Shown: positions 1-7,474, numbered from the stretch's first letter. The stretch is 25,118 nt of DNA from UBA7236 sp031372705 (GCA_031372705.1 JANMLV010000086.1:1-25118); one strand, 5' to 3'. Translations and numbers: made by a program. The notes: a model not told the origin generated them from the letters alone.

Positions 1-16
1 TAGGAAATTTTAATTT

Positions 17-139
17 AGCCACAAAGACCCAAAGGCCTCGAAGGTGCGCTAAGGTGTGTTTTGCAAATAATAGCTGATATAATTATTTTTCAAACACTTA
101 CTTCGTGTTACTTTGGGCCACTTCGCGCCTTCGTGGCTA
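17..139. repeat. Two-armed inverted repeat element, copy A
   Basis: Two imperfect inverted arms lie at 17-58 and 100-139. Each arm begins at its outer end with a GCCAC(A/G)AAG core and continues with further CGAAG-like units. The right arm, read on the minus strand, is almost identical to arms at 10406-10444 and 19011-19051. The left arm resembles those at 18851-18891 and 10498-10541 (minus strand). The element lies just past the 3' end of the minus-strand lipoprotein gene. It has no coding capacity. Repeats of this look are common between Bacteroidota genes, but I cannot assign a named family. Confidence 0.75.
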
Positions 140-157
140 AAAACATTATGCTGATAT

Positions 158-634
158 TTAATTATCAATTTTAACCGTATCAACATACTGTTCCATTTCT
201 GTCAGCACCTCTTTAATTAATTCCTCATTAAATGCATCGACTGGAATGGTGTAATTAAAATCAACCAACCACGAATTATTTATGTTCAATAATAATGTTT
301 GCATCGAAGTGCTATCCAGCGATGACCAAACATGAATAAATGCAGAATCATTTTTAATAACAGATTTACTTTCATCTACCCGATAAATATATTTAGTAGG
401 CTCTGATGCTTCAATTATTTGCAATGCAGCTTCAATAAATTTAAAATCGTTGCGCAATTTTTCTTTGCTGGCATCGGTAACTAAAGCGCTGGCTTTTTCA
501 AGATTATGTTCATTATACAACATATTGTAAAATTCTACAGCAACCGATTCCGGTGTAGATTTTTTTGATGAGCAGGAGGAAAAAAATATACCTGTCAATA
601 GCAAAGCAATTATTGAAAATTTAAGCATAACCAT
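158..634 (-). CDS. Small lipoprotein, DUF4878/NTF2-like
   Basis: This predicted envelope lipoprotein has about 156-158 residues. Two in-frame ATGs are available at 634 and 628. The second gives the tidier signal peptide: MLKF, a hydrophobic stretch, then a cysteine at residue 19 preceded by FFSS and followed by SSKK, read here as the lipobox. The mature part opens with a helix containing AVEFYNMLY, followed by alternating polar strands. That layout resembles the DUF4878/NTF2-like lipoproteins of Bacteroidota, which are small cone-shaped domains of unknown ligand. The family call rests on general pattern only. No catalytic residues are evident. The gene stands alone: repeat A lies at its 3' side and an inverted repeat at its 5' side. 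Confidence 0.6.
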   Translation of the reverse strand: MVMLKFSIIALLLTGIFFSSCSSKKSTPESVAVEFYNMLYNEHNLEKASALVTDASKEKLRNDFKFIEAALQIIEASEPTKYIYRVDESKSVIKNDSAFIHVWSSLDSTSMQTLLLNINNSWLVDFNYTIPVDAFNEELIKEVLTEMEQYVDTVKIDN

Positions 635-720
635 GAATTGGATACAAAATAAGGTAAAGCAAGGGAGATTTGAAAAGAAATTTATGCTGTTTAAGTCGTG
701 GTTCGTATTAAAAGCAACAT

Positions 721-788
721 AGATGGAACGGATTTAACGGATAAAAAACGGATTTAATCTGTGCAAACCCGTTAAATCCGTTCCATCT
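721..788. repeat. Perfect 20-bp inverted repeat (68-bp hairpin element)
   Basis: The 20 bases at 721-740 (agatggaacggatttaacgg) are exactly reverse-complemented at 769-788, leaving a 28-base loop. The loop carries a partial third copy of the 'acggattta' unit. A shorter inverted repeat follows directly, CCTGCCT at 792-798 against AGGCAGG at 812-818. Both lie between two minus-strand genes. The element could fold in RNA or as a cruciform. It has no open frame and looks like a dispersed palindromic repeat rather than a gene. Confidence 0.8.
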
Positions 789-849
789 GTGCCTGCCTGC
801 CGGTGTAAGTTAGGCAGGTTCCTTTTTAGTAGAAGTTGATATACATAAA

Positions 850-876
850 AAAACCGCCTCGAATGGAGACGGTTTT
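850..876 (-). terminator. Rho-independent terminator of nrdJ
   Basis: In the minus-strand transcript the arms 876-866 and 860-850 form an 11-bp stem with a 5-base loop. The stem includes one G.U pair, which would be a C.A mismatch on the other strand. Seven U follow. It begins 19 bases past the nrdJ stop. The G.U pair and the U tract both favour the nrdJ direction. Confidence 0.85.
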
Positions 877-895
877 GTATTTCAATTATTTAAAA

Positions 896-3800
896 TTAAC
901 TACATCCTAAGCTCTCACCGCAGTTAAGACATTTGTAGCAAGTACCATTGCGAATAGTGGTGTGACCACATTTCGGACAAGGTGGCGCATCGCCCATTAA
1001 CGATTTGTTAGCTGCGTCAGACGCATTTACAATTTCGTATTTTTCGGCAGTGGCTTTTCTGGTTGCCTGGTCTTTTTTTGCTTTTGTTTCAGCTATTGGT
1101 TCTGTTACCGGATAGTTGCCAGTTGCTTCTGTTGAAATATCTTGAGTCGATTTTTCTAAATTACTCAAATCTTCCGGTGCAACATGCACTAAGTCGGTGC
1201 GGTTTAAATATTCAAATCCTAATAATCGGAATACATAATCCACTATAGATGTACTGAATTTAATATTTGCGTGATCAACCGGTCCGCTTGGTTCGAAACG
1301 GGTGAAGGTAAACTTATCGGCAAACTCTTCTAATGGAACACCATATTGTAAACCTATGGATACCGAAATCGCGAAGCAGTTTAATAATGAACGATAAGAT
1401 GCACCTTCTTTATGCATATCGATAAAGATTTCACCTAACGTACCATCTTCGTATTCACCTGTGCGAACAAATATTGTTTGTCCTCCGATTTTCGATTTTT
1501 GTGTGAAGCCGTCGCGTTTCGCAGGCAACTTCTTGCGTTCAACCACGCGTGACAACTGACGTTTGAAAATAGTGTCGGTTGATTGCATAATTATTGTGCG
1601 CGCAGCTTCTAAAACTTCATCAGAAGTCCAAACATGTTTTGGTGCTTCCACTTCTTCTTTCGAATCGCTTTTAGTTGAAAGCGGTTGAGATAATTTAGAA
1701 CCATCGCGATATAATGCATTGGCTTTTAATCCTAATTGCCAGCTCATCATATAGCATCCTTCAATATCTTCAACGGTTGCTTCGTGTGGAAGATTAATTG
1801 TTTTTGAAATGGCACCCGAAATAAATGGTTGAACGGCACCCATCATACGAACGTGTCCGTATTGGTGAATATAACGCTCTCCAATTTTTCCGCATTTATT
1901 TGCGCAATCAAATACTGAATAATGTTTTTCTTGTAAGTGCGGTGCACCTTCAATAGTCATTGTTCCGCAGATATGATTATTTGCTGCTTCAATTTCTTCT
2001 TTAGAAAATCCTAAAGCGCGCAATAAATTAAATCCCGATTCAGTATAATGCTCTGCACTGTAACCCAGGCGTTCCATTGTTGCTTCGCCTAATGTGTAAA
2101 CATTAAATGCAAAAGTAATATCAAACGCTGCAGCCATAATTGAATCAACGTGTTCAACTTCAGCTTGCGTAAATCCTTTTAATTTTAATGATTCGTGATT
2201 AATGGATGGTGCATTTTTTAATGTACCTGTTCCTTTTGCATAATTTACGATATCCTCAATACTTTGATCTTTATAACCGAGGTTTTTTAATGCCAGCGGA
2301 ATAGATTGGTTAATGATTTTAAAATAACCACCACCCGATAATTTTTTGAATTTCACTAAAGCGAAATCAGGTTCAACACCGGTAGTATCGCAATCCATTA
2401 ATAAACCAATAGTTCCTGTTGGTGCAATTACTGTTGATTGTGCATTGCGGTAACCATGTTGCTCACCTAATTGTAATGCGCCATCCCATGCGTTGCATGC
2501 AGCTTTGAGTAAATACTCAGGACATAAAGCCTGGTCGATACCCATTGGTTTAATTTCTAAATTCTCATAATTTTCTGAAGCGTTGTATGCTGCATAACGG
2601 TGGTTACGCATAACACGCATCATATCTTCCTTATTTAAATCATATCCTTTAAATGTGCCTAATACGCCGGCCATTTCTGCAGATGTTTTATAAGAAATAC
2701 CCGTCATGATTGCAGAAATAGAACCTGCAATAGCGCGAGCCTTATCACTATCGTAAGGAATACCCGATACCATTAATACAGAACCTAGGTTGGCAAATCC
2801 TAAACCAAGTGTGCGGAATTCATATGATAATTCTGCAACTTCCTTAGATGGGAATTGCGCCATTAATACCGAAATTTCTAATACAACTGTCCAAATGCGA
2901 CAAGCATTTTCAAATGCTTCTACGTTGAATACTAATTTATCATCGTCGTAGAATTTGCGCAAGTTGATTGATGCAAGGTTGCAAGCGGTATTGTCGAGGA
3001 ACATATATTCGCTGCATGGGTTAGATGCGTTGATGCGTCCTGATTTAGGACAAGTATGCCACTCGTTAATAGTTGTATCGTATTGAATACCCGGGTCAGC
3101 ACAACGCCAAGCAGCGTAGGCAATTTTTTCCCATAACTTTTTCGCGTCAACGGTTTTCATTACTTTACCGTTAGAGCGACCAATTAATTCCCATTCTTTT
3201 TCTTCTTCTAAAGCTTTGAAGAATTTATTAGAAATACGAACCGAGTTATTTGAGTTTTGTCCTGTAACTGTGCGGTAAGCTTCACCTTCATAATCAGATG
3301 AATAACCTGCAGCTATTAAGGCAGCAACTTTATCTTCTTCTTTTACTTTCCAGTCGATAAATGTTTCAATTTCAGGGTGATCTAAATCTAAGCACACCAT
3401 TTTAGCAGCGCGACGAGTTGTTCCACCCGATTTAATTGCACCTGCAGCAGCATCACCAATCTTTAAGAAACTCATTAAGCCGCTGGAAGTTCCACCGCCT
3501 GATAATTTTTCACCTTCACCACGAATTTTGGAATAGTTAGTTCCAACACCTGAACCATATTTAAAGATACGTGCTTCACGTGTCCATAAATCCATTATAC
3601 CACCTGCATTAACCAAATCGTCATCCACACTTAAAATAAAGCAAGCATGTGGCTGAGGACGCTCGTAAGCGGAAGTAGATTTTTTTAACTCTTCTGTTAC
3701 CGGGTCAACATAATAGTGTCCCTGAGGCTTTCCTTTTATGCCATACGCCGAATATAATCCGGTATTAAACCATTGTGGTGAGTTTGGCGCAGCTAGTTGA

Positions 3801-4183
3801 CCAACTAACATATATACTAACTCATCATAAAATATACCTGCATCTTTAGCCGACGCAAAATAATTATGCTCTTGTCCCCATTGCATCCAACAGTCTGCCA
3901 TACGATGTGCAACTTGTTTAATAGATGTTTCGCTTCCCAAAGAACCGTCAGCTTGCGGAACACCTGCCTTGCGGAAATACTTCTGCGCAAGAATGTCGGT
4001 TGCCACCTGGCTCCATTCTTTTGGAACTTCAACATTATACATTTCAAATACTGCATCCCCGGTAGTATTCCGGATAACGGAAGCACGCAGCTCATACTCG
4101 TATTGGTCATACGGGCTTACTCCCTCTTTTGTAAAGTAGCGGTTAAACTGTAACCCTGCTTTTTGTTTTTTAGCGCTGGCCAT
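896..4183 (-). CDS. nrdJ: Adenosylcobalamin-dependent (class II) ribonucleoside-diphosphate reductase
   Basis: This cytoplasmic enzyme reduces ribonucleotides to deoxyribonucleotides, using adenosylcobalamin as radical source and needing no oxygen. It has 1095 residues, full length for the long NrdJ form. Visible parts include PQWFNTGL near the N-terminus, the PHACFILS cysteine segment, and the finger-loop motif N388-P-C390-S-E392 with the presumed thiyl-radical cysteine. A PTGTIGLLMDCDTTG loop follows, then a TSCPD-type domain around residues 890-990. The C-terminal tail has cysteines 1069, 1072, 1082, 1085, 1088 and 1094. Four of these probably bind zinc, and the last pair looks like the redox swing arm. 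The start ATG at 4183 lies 55 bases after a leader hairpin. No nrdA, nrdB or nrdD gene is adjacent. No cobalamin riboswitch was recognised upstream. Confidence 0.95.
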   Translation of the reverse strand: MASAKKQKAGLQFNRYFTKEGVSPYDQYEYELRASVIRNTTGDAVFEMYNVEVPKEWSQVATDILAQKYFRKAGVPQADGSLGSETSIKQVAHRMADCWMQWGQEHNYFASAKDAGIFYDELVYMLVGQLAAPNSPQWFNTGLYSAYGIKGKPQGHYYVDPVTEELKKSTSAYERPQPHACFILSVDDDLVNAGGIMDLWTREARIFKYGSGVGTNYSKIRGEGEKLSGGGTSSGLMSFLKIGDAAAGAIKSGGTTRRAAKMVCLDLDHPEIETFIDWKVKEEDKVAALIAAGYSSDYEGEAYRTVTGQNSNNSVRISNKFFKALEEEKEWELIGRSNGKVMKTVDAKKLWEKIAYAAWRCADPGIQYDTTINEWHTCPKSGRINASNPCSEYMFLDNTACNLASINLRKFYDDDKLVFNVEAFENACRIWTVVLEISVLMAQFPSKEVAELSYEFRTLGLGFANLGSVLMVSGIPYDSDKARAIAGSISAIMTGISYKTSAEMAGVLGTFKGYDLNKEDMMRVMRNHRYAAYNASENYENLEIKPMGIDQALCPEYLLKAACNAWDGALQLGEQHGYRNAQSTVIAPTGTIGLLMDCDTTGVEPDFALVKFKKLSGGGYFKIINQSIPLALKNLGYKDQSIEDIVNYAKGTGTLKNAPSINHESLKLKGFTQAEVEHVDSIMAAAFDITFAFNVYTLGEATMERLGYSAEHYTESGFNLLRALGFSKEEIEAANNHICGTMTIEGAPHLQEKHYSVFDCANKCGKIGERYIHQYGHVRMMGAVQPFISGAISKTINLPHEATVEDIEGCYMMSWQLGLKANALYRDGSKLSQPLSTKSDSKEEVEAPKHVWTSDEVLEAARTIIMQSTDTIFKRQLSRVVERKKLPAKRDGFTQKSKIGGQTIFVRTGEYEDGTLGEIFIDMHKEGASYRSLLNCFAISVSIGLQYGVPLEEFADKFTFTRFEPSGPVDHANIKFSTSIVDYVFRLLGFEYLNRTDLVHVAPEDLSNLEKSTQDISTEATGNYPVTEPIAETKAKKDQATRKATAEKYEIVNASDAANKSLMGDAPPCPKCGHTTIRNGTCYKCLNCGESLGCS

Positions 4184-4237
4184 AAATTAATTCAGATTCG
4201 TTTCGGTTCTTAAATAGGTAATTGGTTATCGACAGAA

Positions 4238-4265
4238 AAACCTCCCACTTTTCGGCGAGAGGTTT
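4238..4265 (-). promoter_or_regulatory. Terminator-like hairpin in the nrdJ leader (possible attenuator)
   Basis: In the nrdJ-sense RNA, AAACCTC (4265-4259) pairs with GAGGTTT (4244-4238). The stem extends by four more pairs, two of them G.U, to 11 bp around a CGAAAA loop. A run of U follows. The G.U pairs become A.C mismatches on the plus strand, so the structure belongs to the nrdJ strand. It sits 55 bases before the nrdJ ATG, where a terminator-like fold would be expected only if it regulates read-through or caps the mRNA 5' end. Role is inferred. Confidence 0.55.
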
Positions 4266-4267
4266 CA

Positions 4268-4296
4268 CGAAAGTAGGACATAAAACTGTTTACAAA
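4268..4296 (-). promoter_or_regulatory. Candidate nrdJ promoter
   Basis: On the minus strand TTTG (4296-4293) is followed after 17 bases by TACTTTCG (4275-4268). This matches the Bacteroidota -33 TTG / -7 TAnnTTTG pattern except for one base. Transcription would then begin around 4262-4264, placing the leader hairpin at the very 5' end of the mRNA. Confidence 0.4.
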
Positions 4297-4509
4297 CAAG
4301 TCACACTTTTCCACCCCCATGTTCATAAACGACCTTTTGTATTGTTTACACTGCAATGCGTTTGTACACATATATTTTTATATAATATGATTGATGAATC
4401 GTACTGTGTTCTTATGTTGAAATAAACATATAAAATGGGGAAAACATTTCATAAAAAAATTTGGATGCCGAAAAAAGAGATGTTTAATAGGTATAAAATC
4501 ATATAAAGA

Positions 4510-4536
4510 ATACGTATCTTTAAACTTCATACGTAT
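4510..4536 (+). promoter_or_regulatory. Paired palindromic operators and promoter of the toxin-antitoxin operon
   Basis: The 8-bp palindrome ATACGTAT occurs at 4510-4517 and again at 4529-4536. The copies are 19 bp apart, close to two helical turns, and the second ends one base before the antitoxin ATG. Between and overlapping them is TATCTTTA (4515-4522), a near match to the TAnnTTTG -7 box. Operators flanking the promoter fit autoregulation by an antitoxin dimer pair, as is usual for such operons. Binding is inferred. Confidence 0.6.
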
Positions 4537-4537
4537 A

Positions 4538-4789
4538 ATGAAGACAAAACTTACCTTAAGCATCGATAAAAACGCAATTAAAAAAGCGCGTGCAATTAGT
4601 CGTAATCAAAAGCGATCTGTATCTGCTTTGTTTGAAGAATATATTGAACGCTTGTATGAAATAAATGATACAACAGAAAAAAAACCACCTGTCATTTTAT
4701 TATCGAAAGGAATTATTAAATGGAAATACCCTGAACAAATTTCCTATAAAGAATTAATTAAAAATAAAGAAGATAAACCTACTCGTTGA
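4538..4789 (+). CDS. Antitoxin, DUF6364 family
   Basis: This 83-residue protein is the likely antitoxin and DNA-binding autorepressor of the pair. The N-terminus MKTKLTLSIDKNAIKKAR, followed by a basic helix and an 'SVSALFEEYIERL' helix, is the strand-helix-helix layout of DUF6364, a ribbon-helix-helix-like family found next to PIN toxins. The C-terminal half is charged and probably wraps the toxin, as in other VapB-type antitoxins. Its stop TGA overlaps the TTG start of the toxin gene (TTGA, 4786-4789), so the two are translationally coupled. Two ATACGTAT palindromes immediately upstream are probable operators. Confidence 0.8.
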   Translation: MKTKLTLSIDKNAIKKARAISRNQKRSVSALFEEYIERLYEINDTTEKKPPVILLSKGIIKWKYPEQISYKELIKNKEDKPTR

Positions 4790-5199
4790 AAACAGTTTTT
4801 ATTGATACCGATATTTTGCTCGATTTTTATTTCGGGAGAAAACCGTTTGGCGATTACGCTGAACAGGTATTAGTATTATGTGAAAATAAAAAACTGGAAG
4901 CATTTATCAGTATACAAAGTATTATTACATGTTATTATTTTTTGCGTAAAGAAATAGGTAAAGTAAAAGCCGTTGAACATTTGCAACAACTATTACAAAT
5001 TGTATCCATTATTGAAACAGATAAACAAGATATTTTAATTGCATTTAATTCAAACTTCCATGAACTTGAAGAAGCCCTCCTCCACGGCGCTGCAACTAAA
5101 GTAGATTATACTGATGCCATTATTACCAGAAACACCAAAGATTTTAAAAATGCCGTGGTGCCGGTGATGAATGCGGGGGAGTTTATGAAGAGGCACTGA
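4786..5199 (+). CDS. PIN-domain ribonuclease toxin (VapC-like, PIN_3)
   Basis: This 137-residue PIN domain is a metal-dependent RNase and the likely toxin of the operon. It opens with VFIDTDILLDFYFGR (D7, D9, D13), which matches the first acidic motif of the PIN_3 group. The segment LEAFISIQSIITCYYFLRK follows. Acidic E95/E96 and the motif DYTDAIITRNTKDF (D107, D110) supply the rest of the expected metal site. The start is an unusual TTG at 4786 inside the antitoxin stop. No ATG lies near enough to preserve the IDTD strand, so TTG is required. Substrate RNA cannot be told from sequence. The 3' side runs into tandem repeats with no clear terminator. Confidence 0.85.
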   Translation: MKTVFIDTDILLDFYFGRKPFGDYAEQVLVLCENKKLEAFISIQSIITCYYFLRKEIGKVKAVEHLQQLLQIVSIIETDKQDILIAFNSNFHELEEALLHGAATKVDYTDAIITRNTKDFKNAVVPVMNAGEFMKRH

Positions 5200-5330
5200 T
5201 GTGCAAATGTACCGATGTGCAAATGTACCAATTAAACAGCCGAGCAGCCAATGTGCTAATGTGCTAATGTGCTAATCAAACAGCCGAATCAATGTGCTAA
5301 TATGACGATGTGCTAATTAAACAGCCAAAC
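5199..5330. repeat. Tandem 'atgtgctaatg' repeat tract
   Basis: Three imperfect tandem units of about 40-50 bases follow the toxin stop. Each is built from 'gatgtgcaaatgtacc' or 'aatgtgctaatg' words and closes with 'aat(t/c)aaacagcc'. The first unit's words recur inverted at 5393-5432. There are no spacers of unique sequence, so it is not a CRISPR array. It looks like a microsatellite-derived intergenic repeat. Confidence 0.75.
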
Positions 5331-5392
5331 TATTGTAAAGAAAGCACAATTGAACTTCTTATGAATACTTTTGAATTGTACCTATAATCCCA

Positions 5393-5476
5393 TTTGCACA
5401 TTGGTACATCGGTACATTTGCACATTGGCACATTGGCTCTCTCCGCGTTCTCCGCTTCTCCGTCCCTCCGCGTGAA
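5393..5476. repeat. Inverted 'tgcacattggtac' arm and 'ctccgcg' repeat
   Basis: Bases 5393-5432 are the inverted counterpart of 5199-5231 (gtgcaaatgtacc / ggtacatttgcac). A separate block at 5438-5476 is made of 'ctccgcgtt', 'ctccgcttctccg' and 'ctccgcgtgaaac' words. No coding role is evident. The rest of the 5200-5557 gap holds only AT-rich sequence with a possible pirin promoter near 5528-5535. Confidence 0.65.
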
Positions 5477-5557
5477 ACAAAAAAACCTCATTGTGAACTT
5501 TTTCCCAATTTTATATGTATATACACACATATTTGCACAAAACATCTAAACGCAATT

Positions 5558-6280
5558 ATGAAAAACTCAGTACTCCACCTCGCAAACACCCGTGGCCTCG
5601 CAAATCACGGCTGGCTCAATTCGTATCATACCTTCAGTTTTGCACAGTATCACAACCCTGAACGGGTTCATTTTGGTGTGTTGAGGGTGCTTAACGACGA
5701 TACTGTTGCAGCAGGAATGGGATTTGGTAAACACCCACACGACAATATGGAAATAATATCTATTCCATTGGAGGGAGATTTGGAGCATCAAGACAGTATG
5801 GGTAATAAAACGGTAATACGTGCCGGCGACATACAAGTAATGAGCGCCGGAACCGGTGTTACCCATAGCGAATACAATAAAAATACCGACAAGCCGGTAA
5901 AATTTTTACAAATATGGGTGTTCCCGAATAAAAAAAATGTGGAGCCAAGGTATAATCAGATAACACTAAATACTGAAGACAGTAGAAATAAATTACAACA
6001 ATTTTTATCGCCAAATGCCGAAGATGAAGGTGTGTGGATTCACCAAAATGCGTGGTTTCATTTAGGCAGTTTTGATAATAATATTGAATCAACCTATCAA
6101 TTAAAAGATAACACAAATGGTGTTTACGTTTTTGTATTGAATGGTATGGTAAAAATAGATGAACAAGTATTAAACATTCGCGATGGTTTTGGTATTTGGG
6201 ATGTTGAAAAAATTAATATCACATCGCTGGAAGCAAATACCCGATTATTAATAATGGAAGTTCCAATGCATTTAAATTAA
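5558..6280 (+). CDS. Pirin family protein (YhhW-like bicupin)
   Basis: This 240-residue cytoplasmic bicupin has the four metal ligands of the pirin/YhhW group in place: H59 and H61 in GKHPHDNME, and H103 and E105 in GTGVTHSEY. The E. coli YhhW relative binds a divalent metal and shows quercetin 2,3-dioxygenase activity in vitro. The natural substrate in Bacteroidota is not known. The N-terminal NHGWLNSYHTFSFAQY segment is diagnostic of the family. The second cupin (about 130-235) lacks an obvious metal site, as usual. The yceI-like gene follows 18 bases later with no terminator between, so they are probably co-transcribed. Confidence 0.93.
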   Translation: MKNSVLHLANTRGLANHGWLNSYHTFSFAQYHNPERVHFGVLRVLNDDTVAAGMGFGKHPHDNMEIISIPLEGDLEHQDSMGNKTVIRAGDIQVMSAGTGVTHSEYNKNTDKPVKFLQIWVFPNKKNVEPRYNQITLNTEDSRNKLQQFLSPNAEDEGVWIHQNAWFHLGSFDNNIESTYQLKDNTNGVYVFVLNGMVKIDEQVLNIRDGFGIWDVEKINITSLEANTRLLIMEVPMHLN

Positions 6281-6298
6281 ACAACAAATAACATAAAA

Positions 6299-6850
6299 AT
6301 GATTACAGCAACTACAACAACAACTAAATGGGTGGTAGATCCAACCCACTCGAGCATCGGATTTAGTGTAAAACACATGATGATGACTACAGTTAGAGGT
6401 GAATTTGATAAATACACCATCAACGTAGAAACAACAGGTGAAGATTTTATGACTGCACAAATTGAATTTACTGCAGAAACTGCAAGTGTAAATTCACGCA
6501 ACGAAGCGCGCGACGGACATTTGCGCAGCAACGATTTTTTTAATGCTGAAGAATTTCCGACAATTAAATTTAAACCAACCAAATTCGAAAATGTTGACAG
6601 CGATGGCAGCTACGAATTATATGGCGATTTAACCATTCGCGACATTACAAAAAACATTAAGCTGGATGTTGAATTTGGCGGGGTAATGAAAGACCCTTGG
6701 GGTAATGCCAAAGCAGGCTTTACCATTAATGGAAAAATTAACCGCAAAGATTGGAACCTTAATTGGAACGCAGCACTCGAAACAGGTGGATTATTAGTGA
6801 GCGAGGACGTAAGAATTAATTGTGAAATACAATTGGTTGAAGTGAAGTGA
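6299..6850 (+). CDS. YceI family lipid-binding protein
   Basis: This 183-residue YceI-like lipocalin-fold barrel is thought to bind isoprenoid or other amphipathic lipids. It shows the family's opening 'W.VDPTHSSIGFSVKHM', the middle 'NSRNEARDGHLRSNDFFNAEEFPTIKF', and the close 'GFTINGKINRKDWNLNWN'. E. coli YceI has a signal peptide, but here the protein starts directly with MITATTTTTKW. It is therefore likely cytoplasmic, like many Bacteroidota paralogues. It is the last gene before a strong terminator and is probably in an operon with pirin. Confidence 0.93.
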   Translation: MITATTTTTKWVVDPTHSSIGFSVKHMMMTTVRGEFDKYTINVETTGEDFMTAQIEFTAETASVNSRNEARDGHLRSNDFFNAEEFPTIKFKPTKFENVDSDGSYELYGDLTIRDITKNIKLDVEFGGVMKDPWGNAKAGFTINGKINRKDWNLNWNAALETGGLLVSEDVRINCEIQLVEVK

Positions 6851-6893
6851 TGAAGGTGCGCTGTGGCGCTGATTAAAAAAATGATATTGTTTG

Positions 6894-6921
6894 AACCTCT
6901 TGGGAAACCAGGGGGTTTTTT
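6894..6921 (+). terminator. Rho-independent terminator of the pirin-yceI operon
   Basis: A 10-bp stem (6894-6903 with 6908-6917, two G.U pairs) closes on a GAAA tetraloop and is followed by U's. It lies 44 bases past the yceI stop. The G.U pairs work only in the plus-strand transcript. Confidence 0.9.
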
Positions 6922-6970
6922 ATTTTGGGATTAAACCAAATTGAGCAAGATTTAGGGTAAGGACTAATGA

Positions 6971-7067
6971 GGTAAATCGTGCTTCGATGATTTTTTGATT
7001 GAACAAGAATTAGATGCATGGCACAAATGTAAATCGTGCTTCGTTGATTTTTAGATTGAGCAAAATT
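6971..7067. repeat. Direct repeat 'taaatcgtgcttcg'
   Basis: Two copies of a roughly 40-bp unit start near 6973 and 7029. Each runs taaatcgtgcttcg(a/t)tgatttt, then gattga(a/g)caa. The second copy runs straight into the larger element at 7055. Non-coding. Confidence 0.65.
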
Positions 7068-7229
7068 GCCAAAATTGAGCAAAATTTAAGGAACGTTTTT
7101 AAGTAAAATTCATTCTTCGATTTTTATTGTAAAACGAATTGAGAAGTTGCAATAATTGCTATTAATTTCAATTTTACTACCAAACCCAAATTTTGTTCAA
7201 TTTTGCTCAATCTTGTTCAATGGCTGTTT
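7055..7229. repeat. Roughly 180-bp MITE-like element, copy 1
   Basis: Imperfect terminal inverted repeats made of 'attga(g/a)caaaattt' words flank an AT-rich core that contains 'ttcttcgat', 'agttgcaataatt' and 'aatttcaa'. The same order of words recurs in the same orientation at 14528-14717, so this is a dispersed element and not chance. Both copies end with 'aatggctgttt'. No open frame. It lies upstream of the GGGP synthase gene. Confidence 0.8.
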
Positions 7230-7257
7230 CAATTCCTCTCCGGTTATTTTATTTTAC

Positions 7258-7440
7258 TTTCTATCTTAATAGGATCGGAAATCCTTCCTCCAGCCCTGAT
7301 TGCAGCGGAAACCCCGGAAGCCGCTTTTTCGGCGGCTGAGGAGTTGGAGTGAAAAGCAGGAACAAAATGAGTTGGCATAGTGGAGGTTCCTGCTTCAAAA
7401 AAAGAAACCGTCAATTGGGCTGTGTCCTCCTTTCCTATCA
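7258..7440. other. GC-rich, hairpin-bearing intergenic block
   Basis: About half of the bases are G or C, well above the flanks. It holds a 10-bp perfect inverted repeat (AAGCAGGAAC 7354-7363 with 7386-7395) and a 6-bp stem (AGCCGC 7319-7324 with 7332-7337). On the minus strand a 65-codon frame from a GTG spans it, but I recognise no protein. It may be a degenerate gene, a structured RNA or a foreign fragment. Confidence 0.35.
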
Positions 7441-7451
7441 CTAAAAATCCC

Positions 7452-7459
7452 TATTTTTG
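7452..7459 (+). promoter_or_regulatory. -7 promoter box of the GGGP synthase gene
   Basis: TATTTTTG is an exact TAnnTTTG match 15 bases before the ATG at 7475. It excludes the alternative in-frame TTG at 7457, which lies inside the box. No good -33 TTG is visible at normal spacing. Confidence 0.5.
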
Positions 7460-7474
7460 CCCTTATCCGAAACA

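Noticed and set aside
4184..4537. Cobalamin riboswitch before nrdJ
   Set aside because: A B12-dependent enzyme makes this attractive, but I find no B12-box-like sequence or multi-helix layout on the minus strand; only the single hairpin with a U tract.
5199..5330. CRISPR array
   Set aside because: Units are imperfect, of uneven length and made of short words with no unique spacers. No cas genes nearby.
7244..7441. 65-codon minus-strand gene from a GTG start
   Set aside because: No recognised family, no start context, and it overlaps the GC-rich hairpins. Kept only as part of the GC-rich block.
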